Counted from the first letter of the stretch, positions 48,600 through 60,891 are shown. The stretch is DNA of 64,000 nucleotides from Rhyacophila brunnea (GCA_022495005.1 JAGYXB010000448.1:100409-164408); one strand, 5' to 3'. Notes: a model not told the origin generated them from the sequence alone. Translations and numbers: made by a program.

Positions 48600-48950
48600 A
48601 AGAAGTAGAGGAATAATGTCTAAATTATATTATTATTTTATATTTTCTTGATTAATTTGTAAGGTAATTATTAATTATTTCCTTTGTAATTAATATTATT
48701 GTCTAATTATTGTCATCTCCATAGCATTTATCCAATGTTTTAATAAATTAATTAAATTCTGTTCCGGAACCCTTCTCGGTTCACTATGATGAAGCGGAAA
48801 TGATCTCTTAATTATATTTTAAGTTTTCTTCATTTATTTTATAAGGAAGGTAATTGTTTTTATAAATATTTTTTTGTGTAATCATCATCCCCATACCGTT
48901 TATCCACCTCTAATCCAATGTTCTGATAAATAAATTAAATAAATATGTAC
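48600..48950 (+). repeat. Diverged direct repeat of the pseudogene 3' end (about 160 bp, two copies)
   Basis: gatgaagaagtagagg...ccaatgttttaataaattaa (48597-48755) is repeated in diverged form as gatgaagcggaaatg...ccaatgttctgataaataaa (48790-48937). Both end with poly-A-signal-like AATAAAT words. Confidence 0.55.
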
Positions 48951-48959
48951 TTATTTTTT

Positions 48960-50560
48960 TTTTTATTTTTACCTAGTCCTCACCTACACATTTTTAAGTT
49001 TAATAACTTAATAAAGATGAAAAGTATCTTAATTTGAAACTAGATTATTACTAAATATCAAATTACTTCTATACCTACCTAATATTAATACCTAATAGTA
49101 TCTCTGTTTTAATTTGTATTTTATCATATTAAGTTGGCCAGTTTTTATTATTATTAGAGTCCAATGTAAACTCAAATAAAACATTTTATCTTTGACTATT
49201 CAATTAACTCTTTAACGTTTTTTTAAATTTTATTTCTTTTGTAAGGTGAGTCGTGGTGTAACTTTGGGGTAAGTGTAGCTACTAAGATATCTCAGTATCT
49301 AGGTACTACAAATTGGATGATGCCATCTATGGAAAGGTGATAGCAAAGTCACCGATTTATAAAAATAATCAGAAATGGTGTCGATACCATGTTTTTTGAG
49401 GTGACTACATGGATTATTCTCCAGACGACATTTCGACGAGTGAGATGGTAGCTGCTACTAAAATATTTTTTTAAACACGGAAATCTGCACATTGTGGTTG
49501 TAAAAATTGGTGAGTATATGTCTTTTGATACGCTGCTTCACGTGGTGTTATCGTTTTACTGAATTATAAGCATTTGAAACCTTTAATCAAGTAGACACAC
49601 TTCCCCCACGAAAGTAAACACGTGGGGTAAGTGTGCCTTTGTATTGTGTCACACTTCCCCATATATTTTCTATGAATTTGCAAAGTCAATATTTTAACTA
49701 GTGATGGGATATGACGCATCATTTATATCGATCGAAGTATCGAAGATCGAAAATGTTCGTAATTGAAATAGAATGTTTATATGTAAGAATTTGTATACTA
49801 GTATAACCTAGATAATTCGAAATCCAAGGGACTCTGAAAATTTGATTTTGAATTCGCGAAAATCGCTATAAATCGAATTTTCTGAAGAAGCAAAAAAAAT
49901 CGTCAATTTGTATGGGGACTGTTCGACTCAAAAATGTTCTTCTAAGCCTATAATTCTGGATTGCAAAGTTGTTCAATTACCAAATAAAGAAGTTACCGAA
50001 ATTTAATAGAAATGCTACTGTTACAAAAGTTTCCTGCAGTTCCTGCGAACCCATGTCATCGGAAGAAGATTTGTCATGGACATTAAGTGACGAAAGCGAA
50101 GATAATATGCAAGACTATAATATTATTATATATATATTATATATATACCTATACTGTATTATAATATTCTGTTAATATTTTTGTACCTATTATGGTATTG
50201 TTAATGGTCACGTAGGTACCTATTTCCTAATACCTACCAAATTAATTAATCTAAAGTCAGACAAGTTTCACACTAACGAAGGCCCTGCATGCCGCAGAAT
50301 GCAGACCGGGATGATGCGTAAGACAAATCATCAGGTCCACAATCCTCATTTATGAAGAAGGTACCTACATATTGTGAAGAAGCAGATCGTATCTAAAGGA
50401 AAGTATTGATACCTATTTCAAAGTATCAATACCTACCTAGTTAGTTTTTTGACGGCCCTAATAAAACGTCTATTGTCACGCCGGCTTATGTCAAAAATAT
50501 CCTGTCATTTTATTGACGTGTTTAAGTCGCGAATAAACTCGCGACCATTATGTAAGCCAT
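48960..50560. other. Intergenic sequence, possible eroded element at 49240-50120
   Basis: No complete gene. 49240-49680 contains complementary phrases (ggggtaagtgt, cacttcccc) suggesting a TE. A short frame near 50030 encodes CSSCEPMSSEEDLSWTLSDE, an acidic tail of unknown origin that may be a transposase end. Too degraded to name. Confidence 0.35.
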
Positions 50561-50572
50561 AAAATATACAAC

Positions 50573-53500
50573 ATGGAAGTAAAGCGCGAACCAAAAGACT
50601 TCGAATCAGATGCAGAGGAGCAACAATGGTTTGATGTACCAATAATTCAGTTCAACAACCCAGATATCCAAGCTTTTATAAAGCAAGAGAACCCAGTCAA
50701 CGATGCCTGTCGTAATTTTGAGGTAATTTTTTCATAACATAATAGCGCCTGTACACGTGCATGGATTTACTGGCGGCAATAGTGCTTATATCCCATCTTC
50801 ATGGACATAGATTTACTGTTCACAGTAAGAAAATGGGTAAATGTGCCGCAGATGCCGTCATGAGATTTTATAACTTTCTTTTTAGACCAAACCAAACCTA
50901 ACATAGCCTAACCCAACCTAATATTACCTAATATAGGTAATCTTAGTTTGTGATAATGATGCATCAAAATGTATGAAAATTTCAAATTTTAAATTAACAA
51001 TTATTGGATCGAAAAGCCTACGCGCCGACAGAAAAAGGTAGTTACCTATCTATTTATTATAATTGTCTACATGGAATAAACTGTTTTCGTAAAAAAATGA
51101 TAAAAGCTCATGACGCCATCTGCAGCACAATTACCAGAAAATATATGGGTAAACATGTATTATCATGCAGTTGGCAAGATAGCGTGCATGAATGAAACAA
51201 CAAGGCTACGCAACAAGTTTGGAAGCTTCTGAATTTTAATGCGCAAGTAAGATCTGCGCCTGCGCAGTTGAACGATAATGGTGAACCTGCCGGTAAAAAA
51301 ACGAACTACTCATTTTGAGGTTAACCGATTTTCAATAGGTACCTACTGCTATCAAATAGTACTATAAAATGACAACATCGCGCCTCGCTTACTCTTGAAG
51401 AATGAGATTGGGGAGACAATCAACACTTTTACGTGTAAACAGTTATTGTCACGATATTTTAAAATAAGCACCAGTAAATCCATGCATGTGACATGCGCTA
51501 TTGTTTTAAACTATCAACGATAATGACTGTTTACAGGTAAAAGTGCTGACTGTCTCTCCAATTCATTCTTTAAGAGTGAGAGAGACGCGATGTTGTCATT
51601 GTATAGTACTATTTCATACTATTTGACAGCTAGTGAAAATCGGTCAACCTGAAAATTTATTTTAGTACATTACGGTTATACCGGACACAGTCGGGTGAAA
51701 ACGGGATGTAGCCCTCAACTAAACAAGAAAGCCTACAATTAATAGGCGTGCTAGTAATCGGCAACCTTTTCTTATGTGTATTCTGTGACTTTTACAAGTA
51801 GGGATTCTTACTATATTATGTGCTAGATTATTATCCACTTAGAGCAGTGATACCCAACAGCGGTTTCGCGAGCGGTGATGTTTCGCAAACATTTTTGTGA
51901 CCACTGTTAAAATTGAAGTAGGTTTATGTTTTTTTTCGTAAATATCGCATTACTTAATTATATCAGCAAGGTGCAGGAAAGAAAATTTATAGGAAAAAAA
52001 AGTATTGATAAGTAGGTATGTATCGAAAGGGCAGACGATAGAATTGGCCATGGATGCATTTTTTTTCAAAATGTTTAATAACACAATGAATAAGTAATGA
52101 ATGAAAATTATAAAACATGCTATACACAAACAAAATAATATAGCTAAGAACTATATAAATGAATCAATAAAATAATGATTAAAGCAGTCAGCGTACACAT
52201 TTCAAAATGATCGAGGGCATCCGTTATTTGTTCTCCCAAGATGCAGAACTAACCTGCCATTAGTGATGCCAATTGGGAGAGCAATAACCATGTTTAATGA
52301 AATCGCTTCGGATATTGATATATTCCACTTACGTGAGGTGAACTTAGGTGGACGTTGTTTTATAAGTTTTTAAGATAGGGTCTATCAATTGTTCACTTGT
52401 GTGCAATCCATCTACTTCTACTTTTATTTTTGTTATTCTATTTTATTTTTAATTTTATTATCTTATTGTAAAATAACTTACATTGCTTTATATTTTTATT
52501 TGTAACACTTATTTTATGTCATTTCGTGAATGCTTTAAATTTATAATCTGTTATGTTCATTTTGTAAAATAAATAAATTTGCTAATTTTTGAAATTTGAA
52601 AATTTGAAATCTTTGATACGGTGAAAAATATGTTTTACAGAACTCTTCAACATACCTGACGAATGTAAGCCCGGAGACTGACCTACAGCAAGTTGGATTC
52701 AATCATGAGTTTTCTGAAAAGACAACCCGTCAAAGCAATCGTGAGGAACCTCAGCCCAGCTGTTCCTATTTGGAATACGGACAAGTAAATCAGGTAAACT
52801 ATATTTAATGATTTTAGAATAATATCACTTTTATTTAAAATCTTGTGGTCACCATGTATATTTTTGTATGTCTATCTTGATATGTGTTTTCAGAATACGT
52901 TTAGTACTTACATACATAATAATTTTCGTGTTAATATCTCTATTAAAGCTTTTGTTAGGAGATGAAATAAGGAGCAGGCAGGGTATGTTGGCTTGACTCC
53001 CAAATGAATAACTCAGAATTTGGTGCGTGAATAAAATGAACCCTGGTTTTATTACCTCCTTCCAAATAAATATTGATTTAATTATTACAGATAAGTTTAC
53101 ATATTATAATTTAACTGTGTGAAATCACGAGTATGCATTCTGATAAATTGCGAAGTTCGATCGGGCGAAGCAGAACGATAACCTTACGGTTAAATCTTTG
53201 ATAGCTGACTGACGATGTTGCTTTCTTCTACTGAGTCTTTTATACAGATTTGATACAATAGAAAAATGCTGCTATCAACTACTTGAATATTTTTGATAAT
53301 CATGCTTATTAGGTTTATTGTGTAATGCATGATTGTTTCGTAAATTATAAACAATTGATTTTAATTTGAACAATTATGCACTTTTAATGATTGCGTAAGA
53401 TTGATTTTCATGTAAACAACTTCTGTGCATATCACATAGCATTATTTTTTTGTTTGCGATATTATTGATTATTGAATTATTATATTATGTTACTAAATTA

Positions 53501-56500
53501 GCTTTCTGTTAAAATTTGATTGACTCACATAAATTGCTTGTTTTGGAATCTTAACAATATTATGTTGCAAGATACATTGTAGTTATAAATTAATCGTTTC
53601 CTGCCAAATCATGCTGGATAGTAGGGTATTCACCCTACAAGGCTATACTTCAGCTGAGGCATGGTCTAAAAATATCGTGACTAGGCGATGCGCGGATTGT
53701 GCAAATGATGCGAGCCGAACGAAATATAATTTGTCATAAAAATTCAAAATGCGTTCATTTAATGTGATGTTATTGTTATATTAGTAATAATAATAGTATA
53801 TTTCTGACCATGTCTGATCCTAATAGGATCATATGGGCCTCCACAGAGTAGAGGTTTGTATTAACAGATTTAACACTCACGGTGGCCGCGCTGCTTAAGC
53901 GTTAGACTATCACGCCGTGGGTCCCAGGTTCGAATCGTGGGTCTTTCAAGTACACATATTGTTTTTCAATTTGTATGCGAGTCAGGGTATGGACCTAATA
54001 GGTTGAGCAAGTGGCTGACATACATTTCTCGTAAAAAACAAAATCTGTTAATACAAACCTCTATAGTATATTTATTGACATGTTTTCTTTTTTTCAAGTA
54101 CATATGTAACGTTTTTTAGTCATCTTTACACGATTTAAAAATATATTCCTCCGACGCCATCACAAAACAACTTGACGTACTCACACCTCTACTGTCGGTC
54201 TCCGATTGGCGACGAGTGAAAAATTTCGTCCCACCTACTGTTGAAAATTATTTTCCGTTTCACTTATGTATTCTCTTAACATTTATTAACTATTATACTT
54301 TATATTTATTAATCTATTAACGTTAATATCTGTTAACATTCTATATTATATTGAACATACATGACATATTTTCAAATTATGTATGCTCAATATATATAAT
54401 GATACATTCATTGTGAAAAATGAATTATTCGTTCAATTAATTAAACAGTGTATGGGAGGTATATATTATATAGGATTCAACAGCCCAAGCCGTGTCAGCA
54501 TACTTATTTATTTATTTAAGAATACAAAACATTGTGGACATAACAAATCTATATTCAAGACGTACACAACATGATATTTACAATATAACAAATATTACCC
54601 TCACAAGAGAGAAAAAGAGAATAAAGAATTTAATAATAACATAAAAACAAATTAAATCAAAACATACTTAAGTACAATTTAACACATAAAAATAATTTTT
54701 TTAAAACAAAAAACATACAATTTTACACAGAAAAATAAAATTTCAAAAACAAAATGCAAAGTACATCATTGAAAATGTCTATGTCTTTAGGGAGCGCATT
54801 TACTAATCTTGCACCTCTCGCTAATGGTGCCTGATAGGCTTGACACGAGGAAACGGTTCCGATCCATAATAAATCATGACTGCGACCACGTAGGTAAATT
54901 GGCAGGCGCATGTAAATTCAAATTTATTAGGACACCAGGATTGGAAACCATAGATCGGCAAGATTATATAGCTAATATTGCTGACTGCAATTTTGATTTC
55001 CTTAATATCCGTTTCCCATATAGTAAGCCAATGTCCAATTATCGCAAACTCGATTTTAAATACCTGAGCCAATAAAATTATAATAGTTATTTCCCAAATA
55101 TTATTCTCAAGATATTATTTTAATTATAAGTACGTCTGCCAATTCTGCACAATTGAATTCGAATGCCACTCTAACATAACTTCCCGGTAAAAACACATTT
55201 CACCGCATTGTCATGGTATGTATTACGAGTATATTTAACAGATTGTAGCCTTGTAATTATTTAATTGTAATTTGCGATGTTATCAGAATTTGTTAAAGGC
55301 CTCAAATGGAAATGGGCTGGAAATATAACTCAAGGAAGAATAATCGTTGGACAAATCTAGTCATCTACAGGTACTTAAGAGGTACAAAACGTCCCCAAGG
55401 TAGATCTAGAGACCGCCGGGCATTGCATCGCAACGCACAGGAGCGAGAGAAGTGGAATCAATTTGAAAAGGCCTTCATGCAGCAGTGGATAGATATAAGC
55501 TGATGATGAAATAAATTCTCTCTATAATCTCGAATAACTAACACTTATTCACTGCCAAAGTGAACTCCAACATATATCTTTAGAAATATGTTTCCTATTT
55601 TATGTATAATTCTAATGGATTCAAGCTCTGTCCAATCCATTTAAGTCGTTTTTTGCGACCCGGGTTTCGCCTTTCGGCATCTTCAGGCGTCGTGTACACT
55701 CACCAAAGGTGTACACTCACACACTGACAACGAACACCCTTAACTCTACCTTATATAGTAAATCGATACAATAAAGTAGGTAAAAACTCCATTACCTACA
55801 TATTTAGTCAGAAATTACAACAAAAAATACAATTAACAAATTATGAATAGCTTAAGAAAAAAAACCTAATTAGTAAAAACCCTCTCTTATTAATAACAAT
55901 ACACTGGACAGCATATTATTATAATAAATCGTCAAACCTAATAATAGGTCAAAATTCTTTATAACAATAAAAATACTACACTCAAGAGGTGAAAATCGTC
56001 AATTCTAAGAAAAAATAATTAATCGAGTTAACTATGAGATATTAGTCTTTAATAATACTCTTACAAGGTACCTACTTTTAAAATATTATTTTTTAACAAA
56101 AACAAAACTATACATATTATAAACTCGCTTAATATAATATATAACTCACCTAATATAATATATATATTATACAAATATACATACCTAAATTCTCATCCAT
56201 AGACTCTCATACAAACATATATAAATTTTGTGTCAATACAATTGACCATATATAGTCTCATATGTAATACATCATATAGGATATAACTTTAATTTTAACT
56301 ATAATAGAATTTTGACCTATTATTAGGTTTGACGATTTATTATAATAATATGCTGTCCAGTGTATTGTTATTAATAAGAGAGGGTTTTTACTAATTAGGT
56401 TTTTTCTTCAGCTATTCATAATTTGTTTATTGTATTTTTTGTTGTAATTTCTGACTAAATAGGTAGGTAATGGAGTTTTTACCTACTTTATTGTATCGAT

Positions 56501-59500
56501 TTACTATATAAGGTAGAGTTAAGGGTGTTCGTTGTCATTGTGTATTTGCCTTTGGTGAGTGTACACGACGCCTGAAGATGCCGAAAGGCGAAACCCGTGT
56601 CGCAAAAAACGACTTAAATGGAATAGTACAGAGCTTGAATCCATTAGAATTTAAATTCAAATTCCATCAAGTACCTTCGGTCGAAAGTATTAATATTATG
56701 TAATAATAATTTGTCCTCATGGTATGTGTATTACTCACCGCTATCTGTAGATTAATAAAGCCTGAGCATAACTTAACGCAAGCAACGAGTGGTCCACTGC
56801 CATAGTATTATTTATTGATAACGTTCTTGCAAGCAGAGTTTGGTATTCTATAATGACTGAAGAGTTTAAATAAGTTATTAGTTGTTGTCATTTAGAATCA
56901 ACTGTCACATTGACAAACATTCTAGTGTACCTATAATGATATTATTATACACAGAAGAAGTTTACTTACTTTGATCGTCACTTCTAATTATTAGTAACAC
57001 AGAACCACTAAATCAGATAAACTCCAAGGTCTCCAAGATACGTTAAAATAATCTGAAAGAAATCTGATACTAAGAATACTCCAACAAGTGAACACGACAG
57101 ATGCGTCAGTATGAGCACCATGGCCCCCACAAGGGGAGGACTGACAGGGCTCTAGCCTGGGGGCCCGGGCTCATGAAGGGCCCGGCGTGACGAGTTAACC
57201 AGATAAGTGAGATAAACACATCACAAATTTGCTATAATAGTAAAAAAGTCGCCTGCGGGACTATTTGACTTCAATGATATTAATAATTAAAAATTTTGGT
57301 TGTACGATGCAATTCTTAACTGTGTGCTGATACTCAACAACTACATAATTTAAATGGATGTAGGTAGTGTTACCAGACGAAAGAAAGACCCCGGCGCGAC
57401 AATTTCAAATTCCAAATCCGCAATTTAATCAAAGTCAGGAGGACCCCGACCGAAAGTTTGGTTCTTCTGCCGTGCGGGATAGTGTCCCGGCTTGACCGAT
57501 AACTTCTAAGAAAGACCCCTCCAGCCGAGGCGCGTCCAAAATTTACAGCCCCAAGCTGTGACAAACAACCCCCCTGATCCCCTCGGAAATCGCGCCCAAA
57601 GGGCGTGAAAGTACCCCTCGCCATGAAGATTTTTAGATATTTTTCAAAAGTGAGGATCAGTTCCGATCTGGCAGTGAAGCTGGCAAAAACATTCCCCCGC
57701 CGTTCGCGGCGCGGCGGATGCCTTTAACACGTGTTTCAATTAGGATCCTCGCGTTAAAAATAATCAATCAAAAGCTATCATATCTTAGAAAGAGTGACAC
57801 CCCTCATCGTTGTCGCGTGAATAATAATCTATATAGTTGCCATCAAAGCAAACCAGTGTTCGTGCGCGGGATGACAATAATAAATCGATCCCAAATATAA
57901 CGCTAGTGTTGTGTTAATGTAAGACCCTTGTTGTAGCCTATATTGTAAATTTATCGATGTTTGCCCATGTTTTAACTTAAATAAATTGCTGTCCTGCGCA
58001 TGATTTTAAATCTAGAATCTGTGTTATAATTTATCCTGTTTGTCCCGACGTCACACATACTCTGCAGCCCGAATTGATACCGGATCGGGACATCTACCCC
58101 GAAGACATGTGAGTTCATCTTCCCCCCCGGTATTAGTAGGTACATATTAAAAATACGGCAATCGCTACAAATACACCTAATTTTATCACATACACCATTT
58201 GGAAAACGCTACTGCAGTGCGTCATACTGCCTTTACCCTTAGCAGTGGCGAAGGGTGGAGGTAGGCTGTTAAGATCCGCCACAAATATTGCACACTAAAC
58301 TTTGTCAGTCATACATACTTGTATTCATTGAAATAAGACTACATTTTACAGATGGTGTTGGTTAGTTTTTAAAATTCAATTAAACCCTGCGAAAACCAAG
58401 CCATAATAGATAATAGTCAAAAAATACTCGTATATCTATAAATATCTAAAATTATGCAATTAAATGATACATAAATTTGGATATTTTATAAATGGAATAA
58501 TATTTTTTATCTATTATAGTTTGGTTTAGGCATAGCTTGACGAATTAAAAGAATGTACCAACAATATGTGTAATACGTATTCTTAATCTAACGAAAACAA
58601 ATAAGTAAGAATGAAAAAATGTGCACAATTTTGTCATATCGCCTAAAATATATCAATACTATTATGGTTTGGTTAAGACAGGGTTTAATTGATTTTTAAA
58701 ACCCAACCAATACCATCTGTAAATTGTAGTCTTATTTCGATAAAAACATATACATTTGACTAAAAAAGGTTAATGTGCACTATTTATCGCGGATCTTAAC
58801 AGCCTACCTCCACCCTTCGCCACTGACCCTTAGCGATAGGTAGGGGGGGCCGTCAAACACCCTAGCCTGGGGGCCCGCGTCAGGATATGAGGGCCATGAT
58901 GAGCACTCTATAGACAATGACAGGTCATCCATAGACAACGGGAGGGGCGGAAAGTAGGACTAGTCGTATAATGTATCGGCTTCCTTCTTCAGTCGGCAAT
59001 GGTATTTCTTCATATTACGAATTATATTTGTACAATAGATCATGTTTAATTTTTTTTTCTAGTGTGTTTCTGCAACTTTTCACCCATCGACCAACATTGA
59101 GAGTTCATCAAGAAACATATTGGAAATTCAAACCCCTTACGATATCATACAGTTAAACCAACAGAAAATAAAAACGAATTCAACCTGCATGAACGGTACC
59201 CTAATATAGATGATGATTGTATTACTGGTAAGTGTAAAAGTACCCAATCGAATACAAGTCCTGACGTATTAGTACCTATTATAATACTAAAACGGTCTTT
59301 ATTTCACTTTGAAAATTTTGTGTGCTCCATCTGTTCCGGCATTTTTGCGTCATTAGACTTATTAAAACTTCACAAAGCCGTTCATAAGAAAGGCAGTTTA
59401 GAAATAACCAATACCAGCACAAAGCGAAAACAATGTGATATATGTGATTATTCATCTAATTCAGGCAATTTAAAGAAACACAAAATGATACATTACGCTG

Positions 59501-60432
59501 AAAAACCCTTTATATGTGACGAATGCGATTTCTCATGTATACAGTCTAATAACATGAAAAGACACAAGATGACACATTCAGGTGAAAAACCATTTAAATG
59601 TGAATTATGCAATTATACTTGTATACAATCTGGTAGCATGAAAATACACAAAATGAATCATTCTGGTGAAAAGCCATATAAATGCGATGAATGCTCTTTC
59701 TCGTACATTCGAAATACTGACTTAAAATTACACAAAATGACTCATTCTGGAGAGAAGCCATTCAAATGTGATAAGTGCAATTATTCATGCATAAAATCCG
59801 GCAACCTAAAATCACATAAATTGACTCATTCTGGTGTAAAGCAATTTAGCTGTGATGAATGTGACTATTCATGTTTAACAGTTCGTAGCATGAAATTACA
59901 CAAAATGACGCATACTGGTGAAAAGCTATTTAAATGCAATGAATGTGATTATTCGTCTATAACATCTGGTCGAATGAAATTACATAAAATGACTCATTCT
60001 AATGAAAAGCCATTTAAATGTGATGACTGTTCGTATTCTTGCATTCGTCCCGCTGATATTAAATTACACAAAATGACCCATTCTGGCGAAAAACCATTCC
60101 ATTGTGATGAATGTAATTACTCTAGTATAAAATCTGGTAATCTTAAATTACATAAAATGACTCATTCTGGAGAAAAGCAGTTTAATTGCGATGAGTGTAC
60201 ATACTCATGTACAACGTCTCGTCGCTTGAAATTACATAAAATGACGCATTCTGGTGAGAAACCTTTTAAATGTACCGAGTGTAATTATTCATGTATAACA
60301 TCTGGTAGGATGAAATTACATAAAACGACACATACTGGTGAAAACCCATTCAAATGTGATAGATGTACTTACTCGTGCAAACGGTCTACTCATATGAAAT
60401 TACATAAATTCTCTCATTCTGCTGTTAAGTAA
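50573..60432 (+). CDS. C2H2 zinc-finger gene C, 13 fingers, at least 3 exons
   Basis: Exon 1 50573-50722 (50 codons, MEVKREPKDFESDAEEQQWF...), exon 2 52641-52793 (51 codons, NSSTYLTNVSPETDLQQVGF...), both phase 0 with clean splice sites. The zinc-finger exon follows a strong acceptor ttttttttctag at 59062. Fingers span 59320-60420: CSICSGIFASLDLLKLHKAVH and then 12 units such as CDECDFSCIQSNNMKRHKMTH, CDKCNYSCIKSGNLKSHKLTH and CDRCTYSCKRSTHMKLHKFSH, linked by HSGEKPF; stop TAA at 60430-60432. Probably a nuclear sequence-specific DNA-binding protein. The N-terminus has VKRE and IKQE, both fitting the SUMO consensus. Problem: reading on in phase from 59063 gives TAG at 59207, while the finger frame is offset by one and open from 59101. 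Either an extra small intron (for example 59196-59272, which restores frame), another acceptor (59104 or 59113), or a frameshift. The sister copies A and B are broken; this one has intact fingers. Confidence 0.72.
50723..52640 (+). other. Intron 1 of zinc-finger gene C
   Basis: GT-AG intron with no coding sequence recognised. Around 51310-51400 and 51540-51650 a segment occurs twice in opposite orientation (tgacaacatcgcgcctcgct versus agagacgcgatgttgtcatt, and ttaaccgattttcaataggt versus agtgaaaatcggtcaacct), so an inverted repeat or foldback element of about 350 bp lies near 51305-51655. Confidence 0.55.
53806..54068 (+). mobile_element. tRNA-derived SINE with inverted tail
   Basis: Head at 53879-53950 (gtggccgcgctgcttaagcg, B box ggttcgaatcg) followed by the family body (tatggacctaataggttgag, gtggctgacatacatttctc, aaaatctgttaatacaaacc), matching 62990-63165. 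Directly upstream, 53806-53870 is the reverse complement of the family's tail (compare gatcctattaggatcggaca at 63190-63209). In the 63-kb copy that tail follows the body in the normal direction. So this copy is rearranged, or the family can carry tails at both ends. Confidence 0.7.
54500..55080 (-). pseudogene. LINE 3' end fragment (C-terminus of ORF2), minus strand
   Basis: The minus-strand frame 54911-54723 reads LPIYLRGRSHDLLWIGTVSS, then APLARGARLVNALPKDIDIF, resembling the C-terminal tail of CR1/Jockey-type reverse transcriptases (pattern of ...R..LWN.LP..I...). The 3' UTR-like AT-rich stretch 54500-54720 follows. 5'-truncated and not functional. Family placement is tentative. Confidence 0.45.
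55286..55503 (+). pseudogene. LINE ORF2 C-terminal fragment, plus strand
   Basis: The frame reads LKWKWAG at its start (55292), then after a frame change RGTKRPQGRSRDR and QEREKWNQFEKAFMQQWIDI before the stop. This is the typical end of a group of insect non-LTR reverse transcriptases (KWKWAGH..R...RW, then GR...R, W...GEAFVQQW). Only the last ~70 codons remain; it sits in intron 2 of zinc-finger gene C. Confidence 0.7.
55608..56651. repeat. Giant inverted repeat, about 350-bp arms, 1.04 kb
   Basis: Left arm 55608-55957 and right arm 56307-56651 are near-perfect reverse complements. Left begins aattctaatggattcaagct, right ends agcttgaatccattagaatt; inner ends are cctaataataggtcaaaatt and its complement. 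Spacer is about 350 bp of AT-rich DNA. Each arm has the motif CCTGAAGATGCCGAAAGGCG followed by AAACCC, reminiscent of the hammerhead-type core (CUGANGA ... GAAA) described in Penelope-like elements. No ORF. Could be a foldback transposon or a head-to-head pair of terminal repeats. Confidence 0.85.
57368..58135. mobile_element. Solo LTR (768 bp), second copy of the 29-kb family
   Basis: Begins TGTTACCAGACGAAAGAAAG and ends ccggtatta, with 4-bp direct repeat GTAG (57364-57367, 58136-58139). Shares the same termini and the acatgtgagttc segment with the copy at 29195-30066, but is diverged in between. AATAAA at 57978-57985 could be its poly-A signal. Family unassigned. Confidence 0.72.
58243..58825. 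mobile_element. hAT-type MITE, 583 bp, intact ends
   Basis: Inverted repeats CAGTGGCGAAGGGTGGAGGT...ACCTCCACCCTTCGCCACTG, extending through aggctgttaagatccgcc, with a perfect 8-bp duplication ACCCTTAG (58235-58242, 58826-58833). Non-coding. Other copies: 20593-21089, 31129-31717 and an end fragment at 12951-13015. Confidence 0.92.
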
Positions 60433-60890
60433 ATTTTATATTTAAAATGTCGCTTCTAGTCATATTCAATTGTATTTATATATACGAATACAACAGATTT
60501 CATGGCAATACGCACTAATGAGTATCTTATAATTCTAATAATATATTCATAATAAATGTAGATATACTACATTGTATATACACACGTTATTATCTTAGCA
60601 ATAAGGTTTTTTGTTACAAACTGTATTGCCTCTTAAAGATATCTCCAAAGTAAAGAGATAGTGTCCAGAACCACCTTCTGATTTTCTTCTCGCAACTGTT
60701 ATCAGAGTTCTCTTAAAAATATGTATACATGGCATAAGTTATGTACAAATAATAAGTATTTATGTTAGAAGTGTAATCTTTCCTAAGTTTATATTAAGAT
60801 GTTTGTAAAATAATTGAAACTTATATGTTTTATCATATGTAATGTTATTATTATAATAGTAATACACTACTGTCCAACAAAATCTTCTTG
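60433..60890 (+). other. 3' flank of zinc-finger gene C
   Basis: AT-rich sequence after the stop codon. aataaa at 60550 (in cataataaatgtag) is a reasonable poly-A signal about 120 nt downstream of the stop. No other feature. Confidence 0.5.
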
Positions 60891-60891
60891 G

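Larger units (their letters stand above)
43911..48619 (+). pseudogene. Decayed transposase-like gene (CGGQNRN family), interrupted by two nested insertions
   Basis: Spliced exons at 43911-43967 (EAYHSDVVDGDN) and about 44133-44210 (AGSINNEVVLANM), then exon sequence from 44782 (EIIQKGLDEDLVNDVIVEYM). Large frames follow in shifting phase: 45058-45351 (CSSCRLKCSTHFSQEDRRQI, with KRDFIL), 45345-45620 (NHNEKYPTMESHYTRASTKR), 45547-46032 (KKDQCMTCTQYSKAS; TVTFDLQKVLQIPTS; GKRGACEIGSCLAMYI), about 46068 (YSDTCGGQNRN) and 46108-46656 (KFLESGHTYIEVDSMHS). I recall this layout from uncharacterised arthropod proteins that look like DDE transposases, with the SDxCGGQNRN and SGHTY..VD segments as likely catalytic neighbourhoods; the family name is uncertain. 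The acidic tail NVPEPSQLDSDEEVEE resumes in frame at 48563 beyond the insertion. At least three frameshifts and a TAG make it non-functional. Confidence 0.65.

Noticed and set aside
57370..57900. Open frames in the solo LTR as genes
   Set aside because: They lie within an LTR defined by termini and target duplication and are not shared with the 29-kb copy.
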